Assembly: GCA_002706685.1 (NCBI GenBank)
Contig: PALV01000017.1
Location: 253,105 to 299,301 of the forward strand
DNA: 46,197 nucleotides
Reading direction: 5' to 3'
Origin: Gammaproteobacteria bacterium
GTDB taxonomy: Bacteria > Pseudomonadota > Gammaproteobacteria > Pseudomonadales > Pseudohongiellaceae
Shown here: one piece after another, positions 19,894 to 29,109 of the stretch
Numbering within the stretch: position 1 is the first letter of the stretch
How the letters are laid out: each line of letters starts with the position of its first letter
Made by a program: the position numbers and the translations under genes
Notes under the pieces: model-generated
Database searches by the model: none
Seen by the model: only the letters and a program-made list of their open reading frames with translations
Told to the model about the DNA's origin: nothing

Positions 19894-20598
19894 TTAGCTT
19901 GCCCGCTGCAACAGCATGTGACGAATGTGACCGATCGCCTTGGTCGGGTTAAGACCCTTGGGGCAGACAGCCACACAATTCATGATGCCTCGACAGCGGA
20001 ACACGCTGAATGGGTCTTCCAGTCCAGCCAGACGTTCTTCGGTGGCAGTGTCACGGCTATCGGCCAGGAATCGGTACGCTTGCAGCAGTCCGGCAGGCCC
20101 GATGAATTTGTCGGGGTTCCACCAGAAAGAAGGACAGCTGGTGCTGCAGCAGGCGCACAGGATACATTCGTACAGGCCGTCGAGCTTGGCACGGTCTTCC
20201 GGGCTTTGCAGACGTTCAATGGCAGGCGCCGGCGTATCGTTGATCAGGAAGGGCTGAACCTTCTCAAACTGCTTGTAGAAGATGGTCATGTCAACAACCA
20301 GATCGCGAACTACGGGCAGACCAGGCAGAGGACGCAGCACCAGCTTGCCGCCTTTAGCCACTGCCGATACCGGTGTGATACATGCCAGGCCATTGGTGCC
20401 GTTGATGTTCATACCGTCAGAACCGCAGACGCCTTCGCGACAGGAACGTCGGTAAGCAATTGAAGGATCCTGCTCTTTGATCATCGACAGTACGTCGAGC
20501 ACCATCAGGTCACGACCTTCCGGCAGCTCGATCTGATACTCGCGCATGGATGGCTTATCATCAGTTTCCGGGTTGTAGCGATAAACACTGACTAACAC
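19894..20598 (-). CDS. sdhB: Succinate dehydrogenase iron-sulfur subunit
   Basis: SdhB carries electrons from the flavin in SdhA to quinone through three iron-sulfur clusters. The 234-residue protein has the [2Fe-2S] motif CREGVCGSDGMNINGTNGLAC (21 residues, split here as CREGVCGSD and GLAC, about residues 58-78). CILCACCSTSCP and CRGIMNCVAVCPKGLNP ligate the [4Fe-4S] and [3Fe-4S] clusters. Length fits the family (E. coli 238). It lies 29 bp after sdhA in the sdhCDAB order. Confidence 0.98.
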   Translation of the reverse strand: MLVSVYRYNPETDDKPSMREYQIELPEGRDLMVLDVLSMIKEQDPSIAYRRSCREGVCGSDGMNINGTNGLACITPVSAVAKGGKLVLRPLPGLPVVRDLVVDMTIFYKQFEKVQPFLINDTPAPAIERLQSPEDRAKLDGLYECILCACCSTSCPSFWWNPDKFIGPAGLLQAYRFLADSRDTATEERLAGLEDPFSVFRCRGIMNCVAVCPKGLNPTKAIGHIRHMLLQRAS

Positions 20599-20627
20599 GT
20601 TAAATCACCTTCTCTAGATTAACGGAT

Positions 20628-22400
20628 TTAATAAGTACGGACCTTGGGCTCGAATTTTTCCACCGTCTTGGGCGCAAAATTCACAGCGCGTTTTGTCACA
20701 CTGCGTTGTGTCGGGTGGTACATCGAGTGACACAGCCAGTTATCGTCATCTCGCTCCTGGAAATCTTCGCGAGCATGTGCGCCGCGACTTTCTGTTCGAG
20801 CTTCGGCTGCCAGCGCGGTCGCTTCAGCAACTTCGAACAGGTTTTCCAGCTCAAGCGCTTCAATTCGTGCTGTATTGAAGGCGTTGCTTTTGTCTTCGAG
20901 TTTTACATTGGCAATTCGTCCGCGCAGTCCTTCCAGCTTCTGCACGCCTTCCTTCATGAAGTCGCCCGTGCGGAACACGCCAAAGTGGTTCTGCATGATG
21001 CTCTGCAGTTCGCCTCGGAGCTTGGACACGCTTTCGCCATCGGTGCTGTTATTAAGACGATTCAGACGCGCCATGGACTGTTCAATATCTGATTCTGACG
21101 CGCGTCGGTACTCAATACCCTGCCCCAGCATGGATTCAATGTGCTTGCCTGCTGCACGACCGAATACCACCAGGTCCAGCAATGAGTTGCCGCCCAGACG
21201 GTTGGCGCCGTGTACGGAAACGCAGGCTACTTCGCCCACCGCGAACAGACCTGGGATCTGGACATCTTCGCCAGCTTCGTTCTGTGCGATCGCCTGACCA
21301 TGAATATTGGTAGCGATACCACCCATCATGTAATGGCAGGTAGGGATAACCGGAATCGGTTCCTTGACCGGATCGACGTGTGCAAAGGTTCTGGACAGTT
21401 CCAGGATGCCTGGCAGCTTCTCGTTCAACACCTTTTCGCCCAGGTGATCCAGCTTCAGCAGTACGTGGTCACCATTGGGGCCACAACCTTTGCCAGCAAT
21501 GATTTCCTGAATCATGGAGCGCGCCACTACGTCGCGTCCCGCCAGGTCTTTGGCGTTCGGTGCGTAACGCTCCATAAAGCGTTCGCCGTCCTTGTTGATC
21601 AGGTATCCACCCTCACCTCGACAGCCTTCGGTTACCAGCGTGCCGGCACCATGAATACCCGTCGGGTGGAATTGCCACATTTCCATATCCTGTACCGGAT
21701 AACCGGCACGCAGCGCCATACCGATACCGTCACCGGTATTGATCAGGGCGTTAGTGGTCGACGCGTAAATACGGCCTGCGCCACCTGTTGCCAGCACGGT
21801 TGCTTTGGAAGCGACGTAGACTGTCTCACCTGTTTCGATACAGATCGCGATAACGCCAACAATGACGCCATCCTGATTGCGCACCAGATCTACCGCGTAC
21901 CACTCATTGAAGAACACCGTTTTGTTCTTCAGGTTGCCCTGATACAGAGCGTGCAGCAGCGCGTGACCGGTACGGTCAGCAGCTGCACAGGTACGGGCAG
22001 CCTGTCCGCCCTTGCCAAAATCCTTGGACTGACCACCGAACGGCCGCTGATAGATACGGCCATTTTCTGTTCGGGAAAAGGGCAGCCCCATATGCTCAAG
22101 TTCGAACACGGTCTGGGGGCCTTCACTGCACATGTACTCAATGGCTTCCTGGTCGCCGATATAGTCGGAACCCTTGACCGTGTCATACATGTGCCAGCGC
22201 CAATCGTCGTTCGGGTCTGCACTGGCAATTGCACAGGTGATACCGCCCTGCGCCGAAACAGTGTGAGAGCGCGTCGGGAAGACTTTGCTGATCACGGCAG
22301 TTTTGTAGCCGGACTGGGACAGCTGCAGTGCAGCACGCATACCGGCACCACCACCGCCCACAATGACAGCATCAAATGAAATTGTACGCATACCGCTCAT
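20628..22400 (-). CDS. sdhA: Succinate dehydrogenase flavoprotein subunit
   Basis: SdhA oxidises succinate to fumarate with covalently bound FAD. The 590-residue protein (E. coli 588) has the N-terminal dinucleotide fold [20 protein letters not shown]. The FAD-linking histidine is in [15 protein letters not shown] (about residue 46). Substrate-site motifs [21 protein letters not shown] and [14 protein letters not shown] are present in order, and the C-terminal helical domain ends PKVRTY. Its ATG directly follows the sdhD stop, so translation is coupled. Confidence 0.98.
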   Translation of the reverse strand: MSGMRTISFDAVIVGGGGAGMRAALQLSQSGYKTAVISKVFPTRSHTVSAQGGITCAIASADPNDDWRWHMYDTVKGSDYIGDQEAIEYMCSEGPQTVFELEHMGLPFSRTENGRIYQRPFGGQSKDFGKGGQAARTCAAADRTGHALLHALYQGNLKNKTVFFNEWYAVDLVRNQDGVIVGVIAICIETGETVYVASKATVLATGGAGRIYASTTNALINTGDGIGMALRAGYPVQDMEMWQFHPTGIHGAGTLVTEGCRGEGGYLINKDGERFMERYAPNAKDLAGRDVVARSMIQEIIAGKGCGPNGDHVLLKLDHLGEKVLNEKLPGILELSRTFAHVDPVKEPIPVIPTCHYMMGGIATNIHGQAIAQNEAGEDVQIPGLFAVGEVACVSVHGANRLGGNSLLDLVVFGRAAGKHIESMLGQGIEYRRASESDIEQSMARLNRLNNSTDGESVSKLRGELQSIMQNHFGVFRTGDFMKEGVQKLEGLRGRIANVKLEDKSNAFNTARIEALELENLFEVAEATALAAEARTESRGAHAREDFQERDDDNWLCHSMYHPTQRSVTKRAVNFAPKTVEKFEPKVRTY

Positions 22401-22778
22401 TTATAGTCCCCACAGAATCTGGATACCCCAAACGAGGTAAATGAATATCAGGATCACGCAGCCGGCCTGAAACAACAGGCGTACTGCGGTTGCCGCGCCA
22501 CCAAAAGTCATTGACGTCAGGTAGTCTGTCGCAATGGTCCACATACCAACCCACGCGTGAGCGCAGAGAGAAATCAGGGCCAGCAGACTGAAAATGCGCA
22601 TCCAGGTCGTCTGAAACAGCGTTGACCACGCGGCGTAATCGATGTCAGGCGTCATGATCATCCAGCCCAGCAACACTATTGTGTATGCCGCCAGAATGAT
22701 TGCGCTGAAACGTTGAATGACCCAGTCATGAAGGCCGTTGCGACCCACATTGGTCGCACTGTTGACTCGCTTTACCAT
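22401..22778 (-). CDS. sdhD: Succinate dehydrogenase membrane anchor subunit
   Basis: SdhD is the second integral membrane subunit of complex II and helps hold heme b and the quinone site. The 125-residue protein has three predicted transmembrane segments (about residues 23-43, 52-74 and 98-120). HDWVIQRFSAIIL near the N terminus and the CAHAWVGMWTIATDYL segment contain family histidine and tyrosine positions. It overlaps the end of sdhC by 7 bp and abuts sdhA with no gap. Confidence 0.95.
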   Translation of the reverse strand: MVKRVNSATNVGRNGLHDWVIQRFSAIILAAYTIVLLGWMIMTPDIDYAAWSTLFQTTWMRIFSLLALISLCAHAWVGMWTIATDYLTSMTFGGAATAVRLLFQAGCVILIFIYLVWGIQILWGL

Positions 22779-23146
22779 ACCCAGACTCCTGCCAACACAA
22801 TACTGATTACCGAGAACACAACGATCATCACGGCACCCTGGCGTCCACCCTGCAGTGTTTCACCGATGCCGACATCCATCAGCAGGTGGCGGATACCGGC
22901 GATCAGGTGGTACAGCAGCCCCGAGAGGATCACCCATACAATGAATTTGGCGTGAGGGGCCGTCAGCAATTCAGCGATACGCCCGAATCCCTGCGCCGAG
23001 GCAAGTGATTCAGAGAGCATCCAAAGCAGCACAGCTGTACCAACAAAAATCAGTACGCCCGAGATACGATGCAGGATCGACGTAATAGCCGGAAGAGGAA
23101 AACGGAATTTGGTCAGGTCGAGATTTACAGGTCTGTTGTCTTTCAC
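22772..23146 (-). CDS. sdhC: Succinate dehydrogenase cytochrome b556 subunit
   Basis: SdhC anchors complex II in the inner membrane and supplies heme b ligation and quinone contacts. The 124-residue protein begins MKDNRPVNLDLTKFRFPLPA. It has SILHRISGVLIFVG (family signature HRxSG) and three membrane segments, with GIRHLLMDVG carrying the expected heme histidine. It is the first gene of the sdhCDAB-sucAB-lpd-sucCD operon and is divergent from gltA across 455 bp. Confidence 0.96.
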   Translation of the reverse strand: MKDNRPVNLDLTKFRFPLPAITSILHRISGVLIFVGTAVLLWMLSESLASAQGFGRIAELLTAPHAKFIVWVILSGLLYHLIAGIRHLLMDVGIGETLQGGRQGAVMIVVFSVISIVLAGVWVW

Positions 23147-23329
23147 TGGTAGCCAATTCTAGTTGGGCCCATACAAAGGGCACGTTAGTTAGAACAATCA
23201 GTGCCTGATGTTACGATGCTGCACTGATCAACCTCCGGAGAGTCTGGACAAGACACACTAAAAGTTGAGCTTGTTCAGGCGCTTCGTTCGATCTCGATAC
23301 GATGGGTCGGTATCGGAGATTCGGCCGCT

Positions 23330-23359
23330 GAGTATAGTCCTATAGTGTTGCGAATACAA
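23330..23359 (-). promoter_or_regulatory. Candidate sigma-70 promoter of the sdh-suc operon
   Basis: Minus strand -35 TTGTAT (23359-23354), 18-bp spacer, -10 TATACT (23335-23330). It would give a leader of about 175 nt before sdhC. Inference from consensus only. Confidence 0.5.
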
Positions 23360-23460
23360 TAAATTGGCAGCCAATCACCTCAGTAGCACGCATGAATGTG
23401 ACAGCATTTTGTCAACTTGATATTTTTACATTTCCGGTGAGGCAAACAGCAGATATTTTG

Positions 23461-23469
23461 TGGTACAGT
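23461..23469 (+). promoter_or_regulatory. Candidate extended -10 promoter of gltA
   Basis: TGGTACAGT fits the extended -10 form TGnTATAAT at four of six hexamer positions. The -35 position is weak (GGCAAA at 23441-23446). The start would be near 23476, giving a leader of about 125 nt that includes the 14-bp palindrome. Confidence 0.35.
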
Positions 23470-23601
23470 AGCGGCTTTATCGCTGGCCCCCTGCTCGACT
23501 CAATATACGAATTCAGGATTCCATGATCGGATCGGACCGTAGAGCGGCCCGGGCCGCCCTATGATGCCGGCAACTGGAAGTTTATCAGTCAGGAGTACAA
23601 T

Positions 23602-24879
23602 ATGAGTGAAAAAAAAGCCCGCTTGACACTGGCAAACAGCCAGGATGCGATTGAGCTGCCCGTATTGGAAGGCAATATCGGTCCCGATGTGATCGACGTC
23701 CGCAGTCTGGTCTCCAAAGGTGTGTTCACCTACGACCCCGGGTTCATGTCGACCGCCTCAACCGAGTCTTCGATTACTTACATTGATGGTGATGCGGGTG
23801 TTCTTCTCCATCGCGGCTACCCGATCGATCAGCTGGCCGAACACTCTGACTATCTGGAAACCTGTTATCTGCTGTTGAAAGGTGAACTTCCCAATGACGA
23901 ACAGAAGAAAGCCTTCGTCGCTGAAGTGACTCAGCACACCATGGTAGACGCGCAGATCGCCAAGATTCTGGATGGCTTCCAGCGCGACGCACATCCGATG
24001 GCTGTGATGGTATCCCTGACTGGTGCGCTGGCAGCCCTGTATCACGACGGACTGGATGTAGATAACGCAGAACACCGTCATCTGGCAGCGATTCGCCTGA
24101 TTGCCAAGATGCCGACACTGGCGGCCATGGTTTACAAGCATTCGATTGGCCAGCCTTACATGTCTCCGCTTAACTCCCTGTCATACGCAGAAAATTTCCT
24201 CCACATGATGTACGGCGTCCCCGCCGACAAGCCCAACGTCAGCCCGGTACTGGCCAAGGCGATGGATGTCATTTTCCTGCTGCACGCCGATCACGAACAG
24301 AACGCCTCCACTTCAACAGTACGTCTGGCTGGTTCTACCGGTGCCAACCCCTATGCCTGTATTTCCTCAGGCATCGCGGCGCTGTGGGGCCCTGCCCACG
24401 GTGGTGCCAACGAGGCCGTTCTGAATATGCTGAACGAAATTGGTGATGAGTCACGTATCGAAGAGTTCATCGCTCGCGCCAAAGACAAGGATGACCCCTT
24501 CCGCCTGATGGGCTTTGGTCACCGTGTTTACAAGAATTTCGATCCGCGCTCGCGCGTCATGCGCAAGATCTGCGACGAAGTGCTGGCGGACCTGGGCGTC
24601 GAGAACGATCCGCTGTTCAAGATTGCGCGTCGTCTGGAGAAGATTGCCCTGGAAGATCAGTATTTCATCGACCGCAAGCTGTATCCCAACGTCGACTTCT
24701 ACTCCGGCATCATTCTCAAGGCGATTGGTATTCCCACCAGCATGTTCACAGTCATTTTTGCCCTCGGCCGCACCCCTGGCTGGATTTCACACTGGAACGA
24801 GATGCTGAGCAGCGCCTACAAGATCGGACGTCCACGGCAGCTGTACAAGGGCTCGCCACAGCGCGACTATCCGCAGTAA
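23602..24879 (+). CDS. gltA: Citrate synthase (type II)
   Basis: GltA condenses acetyl-CoA and oxaloacetate to citrate. The 425-residue protein (E. coli 427) has the N-terminal beta domain of hexameric, Gram-negative type citrate synthases. Catalytic motifs are [30 protein letters not shown] and [14 protein letters not shown], with the active-site aspartate in [13 protein letters not shown] precedes the start at 7 bp. It is divergent from sdhC and ends 3 bp before an intrinsic terminator. NADH inhibition is typical for this type but cannot be read from sequence alone. Confidence 0.98.
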   Translation: MSEKKARLTLANSQDAIELPVLEGNIGPDVIDVRSLVSKGVFTYDPGFMSTASTESSITYIDGDAGVLLHRGYPIDQLAEHSDYLETCYLLLKGELPNDEQKKAFVAEVTQHTMVDAQIAKILDGFQRDAHPMAVMVSLTGALAALYHDGLDVDNAEHRHLAAIRLIAKMPTLAAMVYKHSIGQPYMSPLNSLSYAENFLHMMYGVPADKPNVSPVLAKAMDVIFLLHADHEQNASTSTVRLAGSTGANPYACISSGIAALWGPAHGGANEAVLNMLNEIGDESRIEEFIARAKDKDDPFRLMGFGHRVYKNFDPRSRVMRKICDEVLADLGVENDPLFKIARRLEKIALEDQYFIDRKLYPNVDFYSGIILKAIGIPTSMFTVIFALGRTPGWISHWNEMLSSAYKIGRPRQLYKGSPQRDYPQ

Positions 24880-24882
24880 ATC

Positions 24883-24906
24883 AAACGGGGCTTCGGCCCC
24901 GTTTTT
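24883..24906 (+). terminator. Rho-independent terminator of gltA
   Basis: AAACGGGGC (24883-24891) pairs with GCCCCGTTT (24896-24904) around a stable TTCG tetraloop, and two more T follow. It begins 3 bp after the stop codon. Confidence 0.9.
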
Positions 24907-24925
24907 AAGATCGCAATACCATAAA

Positions 24926-24957
24926 AAAAGGCCGCCGTGGAATCACGGCGGCCTTTT
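24926..24957 (-). terminator. Rho-independent terminator of the tRNA-Ala gene
   Basis: A perfect 14-bp stem (AAAAGGCCGCCGTG at 24926-24939 with 24944-24957, loop of 4) is followed on the minus strand by a further run of T (A-rich 24923-24929 on the plus strand). It lies 5 bp beyond the tRNA CCA end. Confidence 0.9.
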
Positions 24958-24962
24958 CAATT

Positions 24963-25038
24963 TGGTGGAGCTAAGCGGGATCGAACCGCTGACCTCAACA
25001 CTGCCAGTGTTGCGCTCTCCCAGCTGAGCTATAGCCCC
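24963..25038 (-). tRNA. tRNA-Ala(GGC)
   Basis: A 76-nt tRNA with all arms recognisable. The acceptor stem is GGGGCTA with TAGCTCC, and the D arm contains AGCTGGGAGA. The anticodon stem CAACA/TGTTG encloses loop CTGGCAG (anticodon GGC, decoding GCC/GCU). The T arm holds GGTTCGATCCC. The 3' CCA is encoded. It lies downstream of gltX, with its own promoter at 25116-25144 and a terminator directly after it. Confidence 0.98.
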
Positions 25039-25115
25039 AAATCTACTGGTATCTCTGAACGGAATCAGCTGTGTCTGGACTTCCAAGTGACACCTGCTTC
25101 CTGCAGAGACCGCGC

Positions 25116-25144
25116 ATTTTAGGCATCGGACTCTGTTGTGTCAA
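25116..25144 (-). promoter_or_regulatory. Consensus promoter of tRNA-Ala with GC-rich discriminator
   Basis: Minus strand perfect -35 TTGACA (25144-25139), 17-bp spacer, -10 TAAAAT (25121-25116). It is followed by GCGCGG, the GC-rich discriminator typical of stringently controlled stable-RNA promoters. The leader would be about 70 nt before the mature tRNA. Confidence 0.85.
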
Positions 25145-25173
25145 TGCCCGATTTAGCTTATTTGCCGGATAAA

Positions 25174-26712
25174 CTATTCAGACTCAGGCAGCTCAAAATC
25201 CTGCAGGTCCCTGAAGGTTTTTTCCAGTGCCTTGGCCTGTTTCTTGGAGACGCCGCCCAGCACTTCCACTGCGTACCGCAAGCGGGCCCGGGTGACATCC
25301 AACCCAAGTATGACCATCGAGTCGATTACCGAAACCGATACCGCACGGCCGGTGACGGCCACGAACAATGGAAACAGGGTCTCGCGAATCTTCAGCCCCT
25401 TGAATGCCGACAGCCTGCGACAGGCCTGTTCGATGGCCGGTTTATCCCATTGCGGTAACTGCTCCAGCTGCCACGCCATCAACTGCAGAAGCTCCCTGCT
25501 CTGCTCCGTATCCAGCTGCTTGTGCGCGAAATCACCCTCGGTCACTGGCAGCAGACCGCTCAGGAAAAAGCCAGCCAGTGGTATGACATCGCTGAACCGT
25601 TCAACACGCTCTTTGACCAGCGGAATTACCTGTTTCAGGCGCTCTGCGTCAAATGCCCATTCGGCGTAAAGCTCCGCGAAGGTCTCGGTGTCGAGATCTT
25701 CACGAATGTATTTGCCGTTCAACCAGTTGAGTTTGTCGATATCAAATACCGGCCCACCCAGGGAGACGCGGTCAATATCAAACGACTGCTCCATTTCTGG
25801 CAGGGAAAATTTCTCGCGACCATCTGGCATGGTCCAGCCCATCATGCCCAGATAATTCACCATGGCCTCGGGCAGATAACCCATGTCACGGTAGTAATTG
25901 ATACTGGTGGGGTTCTTGCGTTTACTCAGCTTGCTTTTGTCCGGATTGCGCAGCAGTGGCATATGACAGAACTGCGGTGGCTCCCAACCGAAGTGCTGAT
26001 ACAGCAAGAGGTGCTTGGGCGTTGAGTTGATCCACTCCTCACCACGAATGACGTGAGTAATGCCCATCAAGTGATCATCCACCACATTGGCAAAGTGATA
26101 GGTTGGCAGATTGTCTGATTTCATCAGCACCTGCATGTCGATCTGCTGCCAGTTGATGCGGATTTCACCTCTCAGGCGATCGGTAAATACGCACTCGCCT
26201 TCCTGCGGAACTTTCATACGAACCACATAGGGCTCACCGGCGGCCATCTTGCTGCTGACTTCAGCATTGCTCAAATGCATGCAGTGTCCATCATAGCCCG
26301 GCGTCTGCTTGTTGGCGGTCTGTTCAGCGCGTAGCGCATCAAGGCGTTCACTTGTGCAGAAGCAGCGGAATGCGTGTCCGCTATCCAGCAACTGGTTAAT
26401 GTGTTTGCGATAGATATCGCTGCGCTGGCTTTGACGATAAGGGCCGTGTGGTCCACCGATGTCCGGACCTTCCGCCCAGTCGAGTCCAAGCCAGCGAAGC
26501 GCACGCAGGATATCCTGCTCTGATCGTGCCGTGCTGCGCGTCTGGTCAGTATCCTCGATGCGCAGGATGAACTCACCTTTATGCTGGTTCGCAAAACAGC
26601 GGTTAAACAGCGCGATATACGCGGTGCCAACGTGAGGGTCGCCTGTCGGCGATGGTGCGATCCTGGTTCTGACAGGGGTGGCGGAGTTACTGGACGCCGT
26701 AGTGTTGGACAT
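25174..26712 (-). CDS. gltX: Glutamyl-tRNA synthetase
   Basis: GltX charges tRNA-Glu with glutamate. The 512-residue protein is a class I synthetase with [21 protein letters not shown] (HIGH region) and KLSKRKN (KMSKS region). The zinc-site-like segment [15 protein letters not shown] and a C-terminal anticodon-binding domain follow. It is longer than the E. coli enzyme (471). I chose the ATG at 26712 because AGGGAG lies 5 bp upstream; the frame is open 21 codons further with no ribosome site. It is divergent from dusA. Confidence 0.96.
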   Translation of the reverse strand: MSNTTASSNSATPVRTRIAPSPTGDPHVGTAYIALFNRCFANQHKGEFILRIEDTDQTRSTARSEQDILRALRWLGLDWAEGPDIGGPHGPYRQSQRSDIYRKHINQLLDSGHAFRCFCTSERLDALRAEQTANKQTPGYDGHCMHLSNAEVSSKMAAGEPYVVRMKVPQEGECVFTDRLRGEIRINWQQIDMQVLMKSDNLPTYHFANVVDDHLMGITHVIRGEEWINSTPKHLLLYQHFGWEPPQFCHMPLLRNPDKSKLSKRKNPTSINYYRDMGYLPEAMVNYLGMMGWTMPDGREKFSLPEMEQSFDIDRVSLGGPVFDIDKLNWLNGKYIREDLDTETFAELYAEWAFDAERLKQVIPLVKERVERFSDVIPLAGFFLSGLLPVTEGDFAHKQLDTEQSRELLQLMAWQLEQLPQWDKPAIEQACRRLSAFKGLKIRETLFPLFVAVTGRAVSVSVIDSMVILGLDVTRARLRYAVEVLGGVSKKQAKALEKTFRDLQDFELPESE

Positions 26713-26752
26713 GTTTCTCCCTAGAGTCATAGATTGCCAAATATGGCTGCAA

Positions 26753-26758
26753 ATTATA
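26753..26758 (-). promoter_or_regulatory. Candidate -10 box of gltX
   Basis: A perfect TATAAT on the minus strand 41 bp before the gltX ATG. No good -35 is seen at 16-18 bp spacing. Confidence 0.4.
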
Positions 26759-26807
26759 CGCGATGGGGTCTGCAAGCTCTACGCCCGCAGGCACCTGGCT
26801 GTCAGCA

Positions 26808-26816
26808 TGTTATACT
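26808..26816 (+). promoter_or_regulatory. Candidate extended -10 promoter of dusA
   Basis: TGTTATACT fits the extended -10 pattern (TG, one base, TATACT). It predicts a start near 26823, one base before one ATG (26824) and about 34 bases before the next in-frame ATG (26857). Confidence 0.45.
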
Positions 26817-26856
26817 GACTACCATGCAGCAAACACCTTCCAATGTGACTTCTTTG

Positions 26857-27903
26857 ATGAACTCTACTGAACCTTTCGTTTCCTCTGCCGGTCCGTCAGA
26901 TCCGGTTGCGACACGCCGTTTTTGTGTCGCGCCTATGCTGGATTGGACAGATCGTCACGAGCGTTACTTTCTGCGCCTGATCAGCCAGCATGCCTGGCTG
27001 TACACTGAGATGGTGACCACTGGAGCACTGATACATGGTGACGCCGATCGTCATCTTCGCTTTGATGCCGCCGAACACCCAGTTGCACTGCAGCTGGGAG
27101 GCAGCGACCCACAGGCCATGGCGCAATGCGCTGCGCTGGCAGCAGATTATGGCTACGATGAAGTAAATATTAATGTTGGCTGCCCCAGTGATCGCGTTCA
27201 GTCGGGACGTTTTGGCGCCTGTCTGATGGCAGAACCTGAGCTGGTGGCCAGTTGCGTGCGGGAGATGCGTAAATCATGCCCTCTTCCCGTCACAGTAAAA
27301 ACCCGAATCGGCATTGATGAGCACGACAGTGACGAATTTGTGCAGGATTTTATCGAGAAAGTCGCCGGCGCAGGCTGCCAGACTTTTATACTGCACGCCA
27401 GAACCGCGTGGTTGCAGGGGCTGAGCCCCAAGCAGAACCGGGAAATACCGCCACTGCAATACGATCGCGTATTCCGTATGAAGCAGCGCTATCCAGAGCT
27501 CGAGATTGTCATTAATGGTGGCATAAACAGTCTTGAGGCTTCCAGATCGCTGCTGAAAACGGTTGATGGCGTGATGCTGGGGCGTGAGGCTTATCAGAAC
27601 CCCTACCTGCTGGCCGGTGTCGACCGGAATCTGTTTGGCAGCGCGGCGCCGGTTGCGGAGCGATCCGTGATTATCGAGCGTTATCTACCTTATGTGCGTG
27701 AGGAACTGAAGGCCGGCACACCGCTCCAGCACATGACCCGCCATATTCTCGGTCTTTACAAGGGCGAGCCGGGTGGCAAACTGTTCAGACGTCATCTGAG
27801 CCAGCACGCTTTTCGTAAAGATGCAGGAATTGAAGTGCTTGAGGATGCTACTGCGCTGGCTGAACAGGCCAGGTCACGATCATTGCAAAGGGAGTCAGCC
27901 TGA
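26857..27903 (+). CDS. dusA: tRNA-dihydrouridine(20/20a) synthase DusA
   Basis: DusA reduces uridines 20 and 20a in the tRNA D loop using FMN and NADPH. The 348-residue product has the DusA-specific RRFCVAPMLDWTDRHERYF, NVGCPSDRVQSGRFGACLM with the active-site cysteine, VKTRIGIDEHD, INGGI and GREAYQNPYLL, closely following E. coli DusA. Starts at 26734, 26824 and 26857 are all in frame. The likely extended -10 at 26808-26816 makes 26857 fit best, although no clear ribosome site is seen. It is followed directly by a TerB-like gene. Confidence 0.95.
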   Translation: MNSTEPFVSSAGPSDPVATRRFCVAPMLDWTDRHERYFLRLISQHAWLYTEMVTTGALIHGDADRHLRFDAAEHPVALQLGGSDPQAMAQCAALAADYGYDEVNINVGCPSDRVQSGRFGACLMAEPELVASCVREMRKSCPLPVTVKTRIGIDEHDSDEFVQDFIEKVAGAGCQTFILHARTAWLQGLSPKQNREIPPLQYDRVFRMKQRYPELEIVINGGINSLEASRSLLKTVDGVMLGREAYQNPYLLAGVDRNLFGSAAPVAERSVIIERYLPYVREELKAGTPLQHMTRHILGLYKGEPGGKLFRRHLSQHAFRKDAGIEVLEDATALAEQARSRSLQRESA

Positions 27904-28359
27904 ATGCTAGCTGCTGTAAAACGTTTTTTTGAGGCTCAACTTTCCACTGCTGCCACAGAGACTGATTCAGAGCGAGTCTGTCGACTGCAACTGGCCAGTG
28001 CAGCACTCATGTTTGAGTTGCTAAAAACAGACCGGCACATCGACGCGCGAGAAACCGCCAAACTAAGGGACATTGTGGCAACTCAGTTCAAGCTGGACAG
28101 CGCCCGCCTGGATGAGATCATCGAGTTGGCTGAGCAGGAAGCCGAGCAGGCTGTTTCACTCTACGAATTCACCAGTCTTGTGAATGAGCACTACCAGTAC
28201 GAGGAGAAGGTTGAACTGATCAGAACCTTGTGGGAACTGGCGATGGCAGATGAGGTTCTGGACAAGTACGAGGAGCAGATGATCAGAAAAACCGCTGACT
28301 TGATTTATGTTTCACACAGCGATTTTATAAAGACCAAACTGCAGGTCAGGGATCAGTAG
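27904..28359 (+). CDS. TerB-like protein (tellurite resistance TerB family)
   Basis: The 151-residue protein is acidic and all-helical, with LQLASAALMFELLKTDRHID and LIRTLWELAMADEVLDKYEE, the paired helical acidic motifs of TerB-fold proteins. No signal peptide or membrane segment is seen. It starts immediately after the dusA stop (TGA then ATG), so it is co-translated with DusA. TerB-fold proteins occur widely as stand-alone genes with no tested function, so tellurite resistance should not be assumed. It ends 1 bp from the convergent mlaA stop. Confidence 0.82.
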   Translation: MLAAVKRFFEAQLSTAATETDSERVCRLQLASAALMFELLKTDRHIDARETAKLRDIVATQFKLDSARLDEIIELAEQEAEQAVSLYEFTSLVNEHYQYEEKVELIRTLWELAMADEVLDKYEEQMIRKTADLIYVSHSDFIKTKLQVRDQ

Positions 28360-28360
28360 C

Positions 28361-29080
28361 CTAGTCCCAGTCCCACTCCTGATCCCAGTCCTGATTGGCC
28401 TGACCATCATTCACCAGATACTCTCGCTGCTGCAGGTAGGCCTCGCGCATGAAGATGTAGGGATCACCAGTAATCAGCGATTCCACCGACATCGCATCAA
28501 CACGCTTGTCCAGTTGTTCCAGGGCAAATGCACTGTTTCTGATCCTGACATTGTCCTGATGACTGATGGGATTGGTAGCCGTATCAACCGAAAACCCGAT
28601 GGCATCACGCAAGGTGCTTGGTCCAAACAGCGGCAGCACGATATAAGGTCCTGTGCCTATTCCCCAGTAGCCCAATGTCTGACCAAAGTCTTCGTCGTTG
28701 GGCGTGAAACCTATGGCAGTTGCCACATCCAGCAGGCCACCGATACCGATGGTGGTGTTGATCATGATGCGCCCGGTGTCATTGGCAGCCGCTTCGAGTT
28801 TCATTTGCAGCAGGTTATTGGCCAGGACGCTGATGTCGCCGATATTCGAGAAGAAGTTACTGACGCCCTGGCGCGCAGGCCCCGGGATGTATTTACGGTA
28901 GCCGCGAGCAACTGGCAACAAAAAGTGTTTGTCCATGAACTGGTTGAATGCATGGACCTTGGTGTTGACAGGTTCCAGTGGGTCGGAGACAAACTGCTGT
29001 GCCAGCACTTGACCGGAAAAAGTGGGCGAGCCCACCAGTACAACAGTCAACACAACACTCGCAGGCGTGAACTTCTTCAT
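28361..29080 (-). CDS. mlaA: MlaA/VacJ family outer-membrane lipid-asymmetry protein
   Basis: MlaA removes misplaced phospholipids from the outer leaflet and passes them to the MlaC/MlaFEDB system. The 239-residue protein shows the family core DPLEPVNTKVHAFNQFMDK, RYKxxxPxxARQGVSNFFSNI-like sequence, and PNDEDFGQTLGYWGIGTGPYIVLPLFGPSTLRDA. The exported N terminus (MKKFTPASVVLTVVLVG, cleavage near LAQ) has no cysteine lipobox, unlike the usual lipoprotein. The C terminus is short and Asp/Trp-rich (DWDQEWDWD). ATG 29080 follows AGGTG; a GTG three codons upstream is possible. Confidence 0.93.
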   Translation of the reverse strand: MKKFTPASVVLTVVLVGSPTFSGQVLAQQFVSDPLEPVNTKVHAFNQFMDKHFLLPVARGYRKYIPGPARQGVSNFFSNIGDISVLANNLLQMKLEAAANDTGRIMINTTIGIGGLLDVATAIGFTPNDEDFGQTLGYWGIGTGPYIVLPLFGPSTLRDAIGFSVDTATNPISHQDNVRIRNSAFALEQLDKRVDAMSVESLITGDPYIFMREAYLQQREYLVNDGQANQDWDQEWDWD

Positions 29081-29109
29081 CAGGGACACCTAAAAAATCA
29101 GGGGCATAA

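Larger units (their letters stand above)
23147..23601. promoter_or_regulatory. Divergent control region between sdhC and gltA
   Basis: 455 bp without a gene, carrying the leaders and promoters of both TCA units. Visible elements are the sdh promoter candidate at 23330-23359 (minus), an inverted repeat TGACA-N6-TGTCA at 23399-23414 that could be an operator, a possible gltA extended -10 at 23461-23469 (plus), and a 14-bp perfect palindrome GCGGCCCGGGCCGC at 23544-23557 in the gltA leader. AGGAG lies 7 bp before the gltA ATG. Confidence 0.7.

Noticed and set aside
19624..20463. 279-codon open frame opposite sdhB and the sucA 5' end
   Set aside because: It crosses two real genes on the other strand and shows no domain.
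21210..22379. 389-codon open frame opposite sdhA
   Set aside because: It lies entirely antisense to a clear sdhA and has a low-complexity, His/Thr/Val-rich product typical of a shadow frame; no family motif or ribosome site.
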